Positions 22,640 through 36,920 of a stretch of DNA of 64,000 nt are shown here, in pieces. Made by a program: the position numbers and the translations under genes. Positions within the stretch are counted from its first letter, which is position 1. The number at the start of each line of letters is the position of its first letter. Where the stretch lies: assembly GCF_021018895.1 (NCBI RefSeq), contig NC_079380.1:2952236-3016235 (forward strand), written 5' to 3'. Source of the DNA: Seriola aureovittata (taxonomy: Eukaryota > Chordata > Actinopteri > Carangiformes > Carangidae). The notes under the pieces are model-generated. The model made no database searches. It was given only the letters and a program-made list of their open reading frames with translations, and was not told where the DNA came from.

Positions 22640-22792
22640 GGGCGCGCTCGGCTACCGACTCCTGTGGTTCTCTCCGGTTGGCTGCTGTTGGCGCGGGAGC
22701 GCGGCTCTGTTAAAAAAAAAAAAAAGCAGTGATCTCGGTGTGACAGCTCAGAGCTGTCCACGTCAACACACCGAGCGAGCACGGCGGCAGCG
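22640..22792 (+). promoter_or_regulatory. copz2 promoter/5'UTR region
   Basis: GC-rich, CpG-containing stretch (GGCGCGCTCGG, GGCGCGGGAGCGCGG) ending in GGCAGCG immediately before the start ATG. Interrupted by an A14 run near 22710-22724. No TATA box seen. TSS not determinable. Confidence 0.5.
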
Positions 22793-23542
22793 ATGGACTC
22801 CACGTCTCTGGTGAGCCTCTCCACCGTTTCACCCAGCACGGGAAGCGACACCTTTGGTTGCTAGGTAGAGGGTTGTAATGTCGACAGTTAATGTAGTATT
22901 TTTTTGTGTGTGTGTTTTTCTAAACGTGCGGGACATTTGTTGCATTATGGCAGTTTCGGTGGTGGGCAATACTGGAGAAAATGAAGGGAGGGGAGGGGAG
23001 GGAGGGAGGGGGGTTCGGCTGCAGCCTGTTCATTAAACATAAACAGGTTTTATTTCTCCTCTGATGCGTTCATGTGAGTGTGATCCTGACTGTGGCCGTC
23101 ATATTATTTGACTGTAGACGCCCAGGCCCGATCTGATCACTGTCTCACATGCAGCAGCAGCCAGAGCGTTTAAATGCCAACACTTTTCTCTGTCTGTCAG
23201 TGTAAAAATAGTGCAGATGGTCAGTGCTGGTTACAATGCGACAACTTATTAGGGTGTTAAGTTAACTCCATTACAATGGAGCTGGTTGAGCCACAGCTGT
23301 TATCCACTTATCCTCACACAGTCCAGTGCAGAGCTCAACAGGACAGTAGGTAAAGCAAAGCTTCAGTTCCTGCAGGGATCACTTGTAGAGACGCGATCCT
23401 GTTGATATGACACATGAAGAGAAGCAGTGTGGGAGTGTGTGGTTGTAATTAAAGCAGCTCTGGGTGTTTAAATGTCTGCTTGTGTGGACCATATGTGCAC
23501 AGATCGGTTGACGTGTAGAGCAGAGTACGTGCCACGTCCACT

Positions 23543-23580
<38 letters not shown>

Positions 23581-24634
23581 TTTCATTTGCCTCGCGCACC
23601 ATTTATCCAGTCTGTCTCTCACCCCCTCACTCTTTAACCTCTTTCTTTTCTCATATCTGTCAGTTTCCTGTTCAAATGTTTCTGTTTCATTCTTTCTTTT
23701 TCACAGTTTCTCAGTGTTGTAAAGTAACTGTAAAAGTATATTTTCTCTAATACTGCACTTAAATACGTTTTTGATGTAGGCTACTTTACTTGTACTTCAC
23801 AACATTTTAGTGGGAAACTCTTTTACTTCAGTGCAATCAGTGGTGCAGGAACTATTCATTTACTTAAGTAAAAGTTACACTACCTCGGTATAAAAATACT
23901 TTATTACAAGTAATTGCTCTGCATTAAAAAGCACAGTATTATCAGAAAATGAACTTAATCTGTCAAAGGTAAAAGTTAGGTCATCAACACTGATGCATCA
24001 ACATGTGAGCAGCATTAATAGGTGGTTGAGAGGCATTGATTTTACATACTTTATTTTCTGTTGCAGGATTATTCTGTTAACAGTGCTTCATACTGGTTTG
24101 AATGAAAATTCTGCATGATAATAAGCTGAAAAATACATTTAGTTAAGTAAAAAGTTCATTTCCCTCAGGAATGTAGTAGAGTGGAAGTATAAAGTAGAAT
24201 TAAATGAAATACAAATTCCAATATAAAAATAAATTAAAGTACCAGTACCTTCAAATTGTATTTCAGTATGGTACTTGAGTAAATGTACCTCCTCCTCTTC
24301 CAACACTTTACATATGAAACATATGATCAACCTAAAACTACAAAGTTGTTACAATTGATTAAAATGCTGGTTACATGTTATGTATATGAAAAATAAGGAT
24401 CTAGTCATCATCACCTTTAAAGGAGCCAGTCTGCATAATGAGTACTTTTACTTTTGATTCTTTAATTTCATTGGGCTACTTATACATAAATGTTTCATTT
24501 ACTAAAGTGTAATTTTGAGTGTTTGAATTTTACTTTTACTGAAGTAGGTTAATTAATTTGAATATTCAGTATTTTGCTTGTTCTGTCACATGTATCTTCT
24601 TAGATTCCTTCTTCCTTTTTCTCTTCTTCCTTTA

Positions 24635-24675
<41 letters not shown>

Positions 24676-27600
24676 GCCTCTGTCTTTGTCCTCCCTCCCT
24701 CTCTCACCCCCACCGTCTTTCCCTTTCTGTGTCTGCGTCTCTGTCTACAGGTATAATTTAGCATAAGTATGTGTATATGTAGCGATAGTGTTTGATCACT
24801 TTGTGTTGGCACTCAGTTCTGTGTTTCAGGTATTTGGATCTTTTCCTTATAGTGATACTGCAGTGTGGCGCTTCTCCATTACAAGTAAAACACCTGGTTC
24901 TCCACTCGCACTCAAGGAACCGATTTGACAAAGAATAGTCAAATGTTTAAAGCAGCAGAGACTGAGATATCCTGAGCTCCTATGAGAAAACCTCAAAAAA
25001 CACATGATCATACATTTCCCATAGTGCAACTCTGGAGCACCTTTTGTTAGACCCTACCTACCCGGCAAATGCCCAGGCAGGTACTTTCCTGACCACTTTT
25101 TCTTGACCTGAATGGCAACCATTATGAGGTCGTTGAAACGTGAAGGAGAATTCATAAGGAAAAGACAAACTCCACTCCCAGTTTGTAAGAAGCTTTATGT
25201 TTTGTATTTGTAGCTTCCCAGTCCAAGATAAAACTGTGATGTTACTAATGGTGGTCATAAATAAAAACTCAGTGAAATTGAAAGAAAGGGAAGCAGATCA
25301 GTGTGTTCATAGATCGTCTGGCACAACCCAACAAGTCCTCCAATCCATACCAGCATGTCGGTCGTTTGTTCCTACCCTCCTTTACAACCCAGAGGAGTGT
25401 TTCCTATTATAGCGCCCCTACTGGCGGCAGGAGCAACCCTCTGATACGACCCATGGAAGTGTCTCCTGAAATAGCGCGCCTTCGGTGGCATGGTTACCAT
25501 AATAAACGCATGACTGTACCACGAGCGGTGTACCGAATGTTTCCGTGGATACTATAATAACTGTAATGGCTTGGTTAGGTTTAGCCACAAAAACTACTTG
25601 GTTAGGGTTAAGAAAAGATCATGATTTGGGTAAAAATAAGTACTTCCTCAAAATCAGACGATCTTTGTTGTCATGGTTACAATAATAACAACGAACGGTC
25701 ATGGATAATAGAAACAATATAAACTACTGGTTTCACATGGGAGTCGAACACCAATCTCCTGTTTCATATTCATCCAGCCACCACAACCTCGTCCTCACTT
25801 TGTCGTCAACACACTTTTCCCTTTGCTCCTGTCATAATTACTACGACCACTAGATGTTGCCGAACAACAAAAAAAAAAAGTAACTATATGTCATAGTAAG
25901 CTAACGACCTGTCTGCTCGTTTTTCACAGGAAACAGGCTTCAAACACAAAACGGCTCCAAATATGAATACATACATTCAAGAGAGAAAAACACAAACGTT
26001 AACATTAAGTGCTCTGGGACGCTGAGGGGAGTGATGGGCATTACAGATACTTTTACTTGTCCATCAGGCGTCTTACCTTACCTAACCTAACCTAACCTAA
26101 CCTAACCTAACCTAGATTTTGAAATAATGTGCATCAGAAAATTTACTCCATGTCTGGTTCTCAATTACCATTTGTGTTTTATTTTCTAAGATGTATCACA
26201 GATTGGATAACAATTGCATCCTTTACTACACTCACTGTCAACTTTTTTCCCACCAAAAAAGTGTGTTTAATAGCTGTAGATGTCCGTAAGAATAGTCGTC
26301 TCATCCTTAAGAGTTTGGACTCCACAGCTCAGCTCAGCTTCAACACTGGAGTTTACACACTTTGACAAAATAATCTTTATTCAAAATGTCCATATACCTT
26401 TTTAGGGAGAAAAATCTAATTGACTGTGTGTGTAATAAAGGATACACTTGTTATCCAATCTATAATATATGTTAAAAAAAATAAAGTGAAATTTAATATA
26501 GCCCACACTGTCTCTGTTCATTGTTCATGCTTATTTTTATTGAAATGTAGTGACATCGTTGTACATATAAAAGCCACAGAGGCAGCACTATTGTTAAACT
26601 CACAAATAAAACATTGTATTATGTACTGTATATGTATTATGTATTAGGTTAGGTTAGGTTAGTGTAGTTTAGTATTAGTTAGTGTTTACCAAATTTAAAG
26701 CATTAGTGTGACATTTTGGAAAATACACTTATTCACTTTCATGCATGGACTTAGGAGAATAACACAACTCTCATATTTGCCTAGCAGCTAGTTAGCTTAG
26801 CTTAGCTTAGCAGAAAGACTGAACAAAGGAGGAAGCAGTTAGCTTGGCTCTATCTCAGTGTTACTAAATTCACCAGTGCCTTTGTGCCAAAATGTCAAAT
26901 ATAGACTTTCATTTGTTTTGAAGAGCTCTGAAAACCTGCTAATTTTGAAAATTAAGGGTTTTCTCTAGTAAATCCATTAAAGTAGGTTCCATTAAATACA
27001 GCTGTTAGTGATCTGGTTCTGTGTAGCAAAGCATGATGGAAGCAAAACAAAGGTCTCTTTTTTTGCATCATGTAATATACCTTATAGAGGTCAGGTCACT
27101 GTTAGAGAAAATTGTATTATAGCATCTGCTTAAAGCCTAGAATGTCCTGTTTGTATATCATGTCCATAATGTGGTAAAAATGTAAAAATAAATGCAAATA
27201 GCAGTTTAGAAAAACAGCCAAGTCTAAGCTGCAGGAGGCTGCAATCTTTTATGTTACTTTTTTAGTTAGTGGAACAGTCTCCAGACATTTAAATTGGTCT
27301 CCGGTTTCGTCTGAATCTATGACCTACTTCTAAACACACATATTACAGAAAATCTGTCATTATGTTTAAACCAGACAATTGTTAGATTTTAAGCTGTCAT
27401 GTTGATCCAGAGTCAAATAAGCCATTTCCTCTTACATTTACATTACGATGCCATTTAAAGTAGAATGTAAAATATCTGTAATGATGTTGTAGTTGAAAAG
27501 TTACGGTATGCAGGCTCCACCTCTAACTAGGACAAGTGTAAATAGTAAAGGTGCTTTGTAGCGTTTTCTTGTAAGCAAACAAATGTGCATTCAGTCTGTC

Positions 27601-30600
27601 TCACCAAAATCCCTTGTGTACATCGATAAGGCCTGATTTCCTCATCAAACTTCTGCAAAAGCCAATTTTAAATTCATTGTTCACGTCCATGTTTGCGCAT
27701 GGCATTGCCACTATCAACTGTGGATCAGCAGAAAAAGTGTGAAGCAGTGTGTATTACGTCACTTATATTAAATGTTAGCATTCATGTGCTTCCACAATAC
27801 AAACAAAACAGGGACTTATGTAAAAACACACAGCACCACTAGTGCTCAAGAACTCCAGGGCACCTTTAATTAACCAACAGAAAACACATATCTGCCTGAA
27901 ATGTTAGTTTTGGTACCATTAACATACAGTATATTTCACATAATAACACAAAATATCTCAAATTACAAAATGTTATGCTATTATCTTAACCAAATTGCCA
28001 AAAAAAAAAAGGTTGGTAGCTTGGTTGGATATTTTCCCTCATATTCTAAACTACATTTATGCTACTAACTCCGAAACTTGACCTGCTAAAACTTTCTGTT
28101 CACATTGTTGGTGGCTTTTAATTGGACAGTGCTACATATGTTTCCTAACAACACAAGTTTTTATGGTACAACCTGATTCAGAAAATGACTAAAACTAACT
28201 AGTTGTTAACAAAATGATCTCACCAAATGGTCCATTTAGCAGCTTTTCTGGTGATTTCAATATCATGAGCTTCATCACCAGATCCAGTTTGCCCTGTTGT
28301 CATGGAAGTAAGTTACTACTAGTTAGTGTTTGTAGAACTTGTTTGTGATGGATTTACAACTATGCAGCCAAATGTAGGTCTTCATCACTGTGCACAGCTG
28401 GTCTGCCAGCAGGAATGACAACCAACAAGATCTGTGCATTTATTATACATGACAGCTTTGACTAGAGTAATTATAGGTGTATCAGACTCCTGATACATCA
28501 GCAACGCTCCAGTCTGAAGACAACTGACAGACTAGTCAGTAACACGAGTTTCATCAATAGTGGATTCTGACTGTTGAACAAATGCTCCCGAGAGACTTCA
28601 TAGTCATCAAGCGGTCCACGACAAAATGTCTTGAAAAATATTGGATGGATTGCAATGAAAGTTTTCCATAGGATGAATCCTAATGCTTGTGTTGATCCAT
28701 TTCCTCTGGCAGCAGGTAGCATTTTACTGTATACCAAGGTAATATTGGACAGTGGATGCTGTAAGCTCCTGGTCTAAGTTCTGTGATACACTCTGACTGT
28801 GAATCTATGCTAGTCAGTGCATAACAGAACTTTGTCCCGGGTCTGAAAACTCTTCACAGATCGGACAGATGAATGGAAGGAAGGATAAGTGAAGTGTGTG
28901 CAGGAGAATGGAAAATATCTTCGGTCATTTCCACATCTGGAAATGATAAATGAAAAACCAGAACTGAAGCATGTGAATATGGAAGAAACGGTGTGTGCAG
29001 CCTGGTGTTTAGTGTAGCAACTGGTTGGGCTGGGCACCTTGTGTGTTTTAATGTGAATGCAAACAGGGTGTTGCTGGAAAATCAGGATTTATCTGGATAA
29101 TAAAGGTTGATACAACACAGTGGTCAGGTGAGGGAGGAATGGCTGACTGGAGCTGTAGCAGTATGTCCTAGATGTCTCTCTGAGGTGACTCAGCAAAGCT
29201 GAAATATTTAAGATGTTCTTTCTGCTTATTGTTGCAGGAACCTTCCCTCTACACAGTGAAAGCTGTTTTCATCCTTGATAATGATGGCAACAGACTTCTG
29301 TCAAAGGTAAGGTTCAAGCACTATAAAGGTGATCTAACATGCTATAGCTCATTAACTGTTAATTACCTCTTATACCATGGCCAATAAAAATTCTGGAGTT
29401 TATTTACTTTTAGCATCTATGACATTGGTGTTTCTTTGCCATTGTAAATTAATGTGCCAGTATTAACAACATTTAGACTGATTACATTCAGTAATGGTTC
29501 TCAGCTCTAATGTAAAACCTGTTGGGTATTTTTCCATATTTAGATACAAAACCCAAGTTTCTTTTCATAGTTAAAATTAAAGTACTGACGTCTGTGTTAT
29601 GTAGTCCATCACAGTGAACACATTGTTGAATTTATTTGCATTTGTTTATCTACCTAAAACCCCAAAATGCTCAATATGTGGATTCCCTTGTCAGACTTCG
29701 AAGGTTTTTTCCCACAGGGATTTCAAATGTGTAATGTAAAATCTCTATCAACAGGGGAGACAAAACAAAACAGCAACCAAAGGTAACAAAATATGAGTTG
29801 TCTGTGACTCCTTCACAATAAAAGCCACCCTGTGTTTCAACAGTTGAATTCTTTTAATATGAAGCAGCAGCAGTACGAAATGTGGGGTTAGTATTAGCAG
29901 TAACCTAAAAGAGTGGACTCCTGTCGCGCTGTCATTCATGATGGACAGTCTAAAAAAAGCAGCAGAAACAAAAATATTGTCTTTATTCCATGCTTTTTTT
30001 CCCCTTGTCAAAACCTGGCACTTACAGCACATTACCCCAGTGCAATGTGACAAGGGTGTACTGTGCTAGTAGTGGCTAATTTAGTCTGGAGCCTGTAACC
30101 GCAAGCAGAGAAGAGGAGCAGGCCACAGAGGCCTGGTAACCCCACCCCGCAGTTTTTCTTCAATCTTAACCATAGACGTAAATAAAGATGGATGTAGCCT
30201 CCATGACCTCACCATCAGGTTTCTGAAGAGCGGTTTTGAAGCTCAGAGCAAGCTGTCCTACCGTCGCCATCTTGGCAGTGCCAGACTCCGCCCCTAAATC
30301 CAAGCTAATCCAGTCTATGGGGATTGACTCACTGTTGAAGACAGAATCTAGTGGTCATTAGAGGAACTGCAGGCTAGTGTGCTTGGAGGTGCTTCAACCG
30401 ATGCTGACTCAAGCTATGTCACTTGACGTCAGACTGCACCTAGTTCCTTCTGGAGGCACACAAGACCTCGTACAACTTCTCTCTTTTAACACAGCTCTGA
30501 TCTGGCTGCGGGAGAGTGAACAGTAAACAGTGAGGCTGATATCAGTTAGATCAAATTACAAACAGTAACATTGGATTACACACTGCATCGGCTCATGTGA

Positions 30601-33600
30601 ATCCCTTGTGCATGTGAAGGCAAGTTGAATCCAGTGTGGGAATGCTAGACTCCTCAACTAACAATGAAATCTGATAAATACAATAGAGAGGTAATTACTG
30701 AATGTGAATACACTGAGTGGGTATTACTGATAAAATGACCATGAATAGTATAAAAGCAGGGTTTCATTTTATGAAAATCTTAAACTTTAATGGGCTAAAA
30801 CTATAAAAACCACTGGTATGGTCTCCTAGCACATTTAGACGATACTTATTCACACCTCCTCACAGGGTCATCTGTTCTGACATGTTTAACAGAAACAGCC
30901 CCAAAGGGAATGAAACGAGCAGTTAAGTCACTCTTTCATGAATGTTTCCGTTTCAGTACTACGACCCTGAGCTTTACCCCTCCATGAAGGAGCAGAAGAA
31001 TTTTGAGAGGAACGTTTTCAACAAGACACACAAAGCAGACAGTAAGCTCCACTCCATGTGGCTCTCTTATTCTTTCCCTGTGTATTGTACTTAACACTTG
31101 CACTCACACACATCTCCAATGTCGTCTGTTACACATTCAACTATCTTGTACATGATACTAGCCTGAAGCAGTTTTCACATGAGCCTGTTTTCCACTAAAG
31201 AGCCGAACCCTTAATGTTCATGATGGGGATTGTTAGTGTGACTCTTTAAAATCCATAGAAATAGTGACTTTTGGATTCATAACTTTACAACTTTTATTAA
31301 TGTATCTTTTAAACCAAAAGTACATTGATTGGGCTGCTCAGAGAAACCGAACACCCTCTGATGTTTTTTTGTGGTGCTGCAGAATAAGTTTCATTTTCAG
31401 GGGAAGTGGGAGAGTCACACAGCTGTCACCTGAGCCCCTACCCCCGGCCTCTTTATCACCCACTCAGTGTATTCCTCCCTTTGTCCAAAACTCCTCCTTC
31501 ATTCCTCCTTTTCTCCTCTTTCTTCTGCACTTGTCATGCTAGACCCCCCCCCTCCTCCCACCTCATTCTCCCTTTGTCCTGCTTTTCTGTGACTTAATGC
31601 ATTTCTTCACTCCCTGTTTCTAGCACCCTTCCCTGTGTCCCTCCCTCTCCTTCATTACTCTAAAACTTATTTTCTTTCATCTCATTTTCACTTTTCTTTC
31701 TTCTCGCTTATATCTTTAATAAAACAGAAGTTTGTCTGTCTTCGTCCTCGGTCGTACCCACTACTATACTCCACTTGGAGGATGCGTTACATACATGTGC
31801 AGCAGATCATCGTTTACGTAGTCTGCACATGCATAGATACTTCATGTATACTCTTTTCCCAAAATCTGTGAAATTCCCCTCCATGAATCACAACACACTC
31901 GGTTGTCTTTGTGTTCTTCCAGCTCATGCCCAGTTGGTACCCTTGTAATTTAGTGAGCTAACATAACAATGGTTGGTACACGGATGTACATGGAGCCTCG
32001 CACACACCCTCCCATGACGCGGAATGTTGAATGTATGACACTGACTTTACCTTTCATCCCTAACCTGGCCCTCTCCCCCTCTCTCTCCAGATGAGATAGC
32101 TTTCCTGGAGGGGATGACTATCGTCTATAAGGGCAGTATAGACCTCTTCTTCTATGTGGTGGGAAGCGCTCAGGAGAACGAGGTAAGTTGAATTTATCTC
32201 CCCTGACAGAACAATGTGTTTTTTTTTCCATCCACTCTCTCACATCTTGCAGGGAGGTTGTATTTCATATTCATCTACAGAGTAGCGCCCTCTAGAGCTG
32301 TCAGAGGTTTGTTCAGTAAACCTTTGGCAAGGAGGAGATTAGGGGTGTCCAGGTGTACACTGGTATTAATGACAACCATGATATTAAAAAGTTAAATATT
32401 GATATCCTGTTAATAATATACACATGAAAATATGGTGATGGCAGATGTTAGGCCTTGTGCGTCTTTCATCTGTTCATCCTGTTGCCTTTTCACCATCCAT
32501 TAAGTGTGATTGTTCTTTATGTGCAGTTATGATCACAGATCACTGATCACAGTGTAGGGAGGTGCAGACTGTGCGGCCCACTCTGGTTCTATGTGTCCAC
32601 CATCTCCCTCATGTCTGCCTCCTCCTCCTCTCCAGCTAACTACGTTCTGTTTGGTTGCACAGCTCCGCCCACACGCTTACTGTCGATGTGTTTGTATCTT
32701 TATCACGGTTTAAAGACTGAAGCAGCAGTCGACTGTTGATGACTCGTTTTATATGAATCACTCGGTAAAAAACAAAAATGTTCTGGCTGAAAAGCTCAGA
32801 GAAAAGTAGTGAAAATATAGCAAATCCAAATTGCCTCAAATAGTTGTGCATCTAGCAGCAGTAACTCTGCAGACCTCAGAGAGGAGGCGCAGAGCAGCAG
32901 GATTTCCAGTACAGCTCCCAGTAAGCCCAGTAAGCAGCAGGCAGAAGACAACAGGAAGCTCGTCTGAGTTTATTCAGCAGGATAATGTTGTATAGCTTCA
33001 TTTTCTGCTCTGGTTTCATCAGAAATTCAAATATGCTAATGAGCACAGATCCACAGAAATCTATTATACAAAGATGCAGTGAAATAGGTTTACTGGCATG
33101 AGCAAAAACATTGTTGCTGCCAAAGCAGTTTACAGATGATTAAAACACATTCATTATTAAATATGTGCCTTATACTGATGCAGTCCATTGTTTGATTTCC
33201 ATATAATTCAATCAAATAGAAAACAATTATACAGTTTAATGAACAACAGAGACATATTTAGCTGCCAGAAGAGCTGCTGGTCCTTCCCCCAGGAGAACTG
33301 CCCCGGAGTTTAATCTCTCTATCTGTACTAACATGTAGTTATAGAGTAATATGGACATTCTTTACAAACTACAATAAACTTTTAATAAAATATTTTAAAT
33401 ATATGTACATGTAGAATTTTTACTGTAGGTATTTTATATGTGTTTTTTTTTGTTTTATTTTTTTCTCTCTCCAGCTGATGCTGATGTCGGTACTGAATTG
33501 CCTATTTGACTCCCTCAGTCAGATCCTCAGGTACGTTCACTCACCAAACCTTAAAAACGTTACATGGGTGAAAGCATGAATGAATTAAATGATACATTAA

Positions 33601-36600
33601 TGATATGATGCATCTAAAAATACAGGGAAAAAAAACAAAAAAACAGGACAGACAGGAACAATGCTTTTGAATAAATAGCACTGAAACAGAAACAGTACCC
33701 CTCCATGCACGCACGTCATTGTGATGTTAGAGCCTTTGTCGTTCAGCCTCAGCACCATCAGTGCTAATGGTAATCCACACACTCCTCCACACTAACGCTC
33801 CTCTTCCGGAGCCTCTCAGAGAGATAATGAGTCTCCATGTTGAAACTGATGTAAAATTCAACACCAGGATCCCTCGCTGTTGACTGCAACATTAACGGCC
33901 AAACAGCGGCTGATGTGGTTGCCATGGAAACCGATGCAGCAGTAATGCAGAGTGTGAGCGATAGAGACACTGAGAGATTATATTATTATTCAGTATGAAA
34001 GATTACAGACTGTTCTAAGTTGCCATGTGCGGTATGGAAATGTCCAGATGTTAGTGTGACAGAATAAATTCAGGGAAGCTGCTGAACAGTCTCCTCGTTT
34101 TATCTTAATCTGGAATAGTAAACGTTTGCCCCTGAGTAACCACAAAGTATTCTTTAAAAACCCTTAGGAAACACATCATGTCGTGTCCTGCAAAATAGAC
34201 CTGAAATTTCAATCGAATCTAATCTAATCTCTGATTTTTTTTCTCAGTAACTAGTTGTTTGAGGGATTACAATTTGAAATTCAGTAATTACATCACAGTT
34301 ACTCATCCCAGTAATGCTCCATTACTTTGACATGTGGGGCGTTTGATTGGCGTTTGATTGGAGGATTGATATTGGTTTGTGACCACTGACGACAGTGGGC
34401 AGATCGGTCTGGACAGGCAGTAGCTTCTACCAACACAGGAGAAATGTGACTCCAGGTAATTTTGTTGTTGTCTTATTTAGATTTTGTGTCTCCTCGGCAA
34501 ATGTTACAGATATGAGTACCTTCAGTTGGACGATCGGTGTGTGCTGTGTAAGTTCACACTTCACAAGAGCTAGCGCAAAGTTCATACTGATTAAAATGAA
34601 TTAGTTCACATAGGGGACGTTCACCATTAGCATTTATTTAGAGTAACATATGCAAAGAAATTTAGGAACGATGATTTGTGGTTTTATGGGAAGCTCCGTG
34701 CTGGAGGGGTTTCTTGGTGACCTCTAGTCACTGCTTGTCATCATGGTGAGGTTGCCAGCAGAGACATTGCACAGAAGTGGCAGGATAAACTATTGTCCTC
34801 TGAGAACTAGACAACCATCCACAGACTCATAGTCTTTATGCTAAGCTAGGCTAACTCCTAACTCCAGGTCTATACTATAGCTCAGACATGATGAGATCGT
34901 CGATCTTCTTAACTCAGCAGAGTGAATATCCACATTGCCCAAAATCTCAAAACTGCTCCTTTAAGTAAAGATAAACACATGTGAAACTGCAATTTTTTGA
35001 AGAATAATAAACTAACTGTGAAAATGTAACGATAGGACTGAGAGGATTATGGGCCGGAGGTGATTAATTGTTGTGTTGTGCTTTGTTTGGGGTTTTTTTG
35101 CAGGAAAAATGTGGAGCGGAGGTGTTTACTGGATAATATGGAAGGAGTGTTCCTGGTAGTGGATGAAATCATTGATGGAGGGTAAGAGAAAAAAATAATG
35201 TTTACAGCTGATTAGATGTATAGAACAATATGTGCAATTTTTATTTATAATATCAACTGCAACACAAACACAATTTACTGTGTTCAAACGAGCCAACATG
35301 TAAGCTACGGCTGCAACTTGGAAGTATTTCCAGCATCGGGCATGTGTTAATAATTATTTTATGAATTGCTTAGTCCAGTTGTTCCCAACCTGTGGACCGT
35401 GAAGGTATTACAAGTGGGCCGACAAATCATTTGCAAAACAGTACAATTTTGGTGAAAAGATGTAATTATGTAAGAAAAGAAAAGAAAAAAAAACGACTTA
35501 TAATAATGTTTTAAATGTTTTAAAATGAAATGATTAAACATGTCTGAAAACATTAAAAATGTTGAAAAACTTCTTTCATTGTTTTTTTTCTTGTATTAAG
35601 GCCTGTTACTGTGAAGAAACTTTCCACTTCTTATACTTGTTAGCTATCTCAGTCTGATTGTGCGCTAAAAGATTACATCCCTGGCAACAACTGGAGTTCC
35701 AAATTTGGTAGCTGGTTAGTAACAGGAAGAATCATGAGTCAGGAGACAACCGGTGAATCATCATCAAACAACTTTCAACTGCTTCCAGTTCAGTTCTGAA
35801 TGTTCAGTCGTTATTATTGAAATAAAAAGAAAGAATGTATTATTTGGCCTCTGTATTGTCACGGGATGAGATGTGGGCCACCAACATTTTCAAGTGGACC
35901 GTGATCATGATGGTCTATAAAATAACCCTTGTCCTGCTTGTGCTGTACTCTGATTGGTTGCCTAATCCTGTTGCCAGGGTGATTCTGGAGAGTGACCCAC
36001 AGCAGGTCCTACAGAAGGTCAGCTACAGGGTAAGACGACTGTCATTTATTTACTTCAGTCATTGCAAAATCAAATAAAAAAACAAAAACAAAAAACTGTA
36101 TTATGTTCTAAAGCATCAGATCAGCTGTGTGGCCTGTTCAAACTGTCTACATTTACATTAAGACTCATATTGTAGCTTCCCACAGCTTTTCTCAATGGCT
36201 TCCTGCCTCCTCTTACCTGCTTTACCTTTCTCTCTCTCCTTCTCCTTGTGTCTCTTCATCTGATCGGTGTCAGCTAATGTCAGAGCCAGCCTATGGCTTC
36301 GTCCTGTTTGATTACATCACTGGTAACCTAGAGGGACAGACAGACAAGAGCCAGCTGCTGTAGACAGACAGACAGAGGGTGAGAGAGAGAGCGAGAGAGA
36401 GAGAGAGAGAGAGAGAGTCAGAGACGAGGTAGAGCGAAAGAGTGAATGAATGAATGAGAGTGTGGTAGAGAAAGTGGAGGGACCAAGGAGGGACGGGTGA
36501 GACAGATGAGGTAAATGCATGGTGAGAGAACGTAACTAACAGAGTGTAAAGAACTGGGCTGGCTGCTGCTAAAACGTTAACCACCTGGTGGTGCTAGAGG

Positions 36601-36858
36601 GAAAGTCAGGGGGACAACAGAGTCATTGGGTTTTATCCTCTGGGGACCACGAATGATGAAATTTAAAGGAAATATATGTAACAGTTGTTGAGATATTTGA
36701 ATCCGTGAACAAACAAACTGACAGTGTCGACCCTAGAACCACTAGCATGGTTTCAATTCTAATACGAGTTGTGATTGGTTGAGCTGTTAACAAACACGCT
36801 TATAATTCACAGTATGTACTGGTGTTTTGCTACAAATCTGATGGTGTTTGCACTGCTC

Positions 36859-36920
<62 letters not shown>

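Larger units (their letters stand above)
18728..22792. other. praf2/copz2 divergent intergenic region
   Basis: The two start codons are 4.07 kb apart and point away from each other. About 1.8 kb is a gypsy remnant, (AAT)n lies at 21367-21401, and family C repeat is near 22060-22320. A CpG-richer segment occurs at each end (18730-18860 and 22640-22792). Confidence 0.7.
22811..29237 (+). other. copz2 intron 1
   Basis: 6.4 kb. Besides mir-152 it holds (TC)n tracts, family B, C, D and E repeats and the CCTAA-capped foldback element at 26081-26662. No further exon recognised. Confidence 0.8.

Noticed and set aside
26081..26114. (CCTAA)n as a telomere-like repeat
   Set aside because: The unit is a pentamer, not vertebrate CCCTAA, and it is only about 34 bases in the middle of an intron; better explained as part of the foldback element.
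28810..29037. Minus-strand 75-codon frame near 28.9 kb
   Set aside because: It overlaps the mir-152 hairpin, which explains the conserved sequence; no protein-like features.
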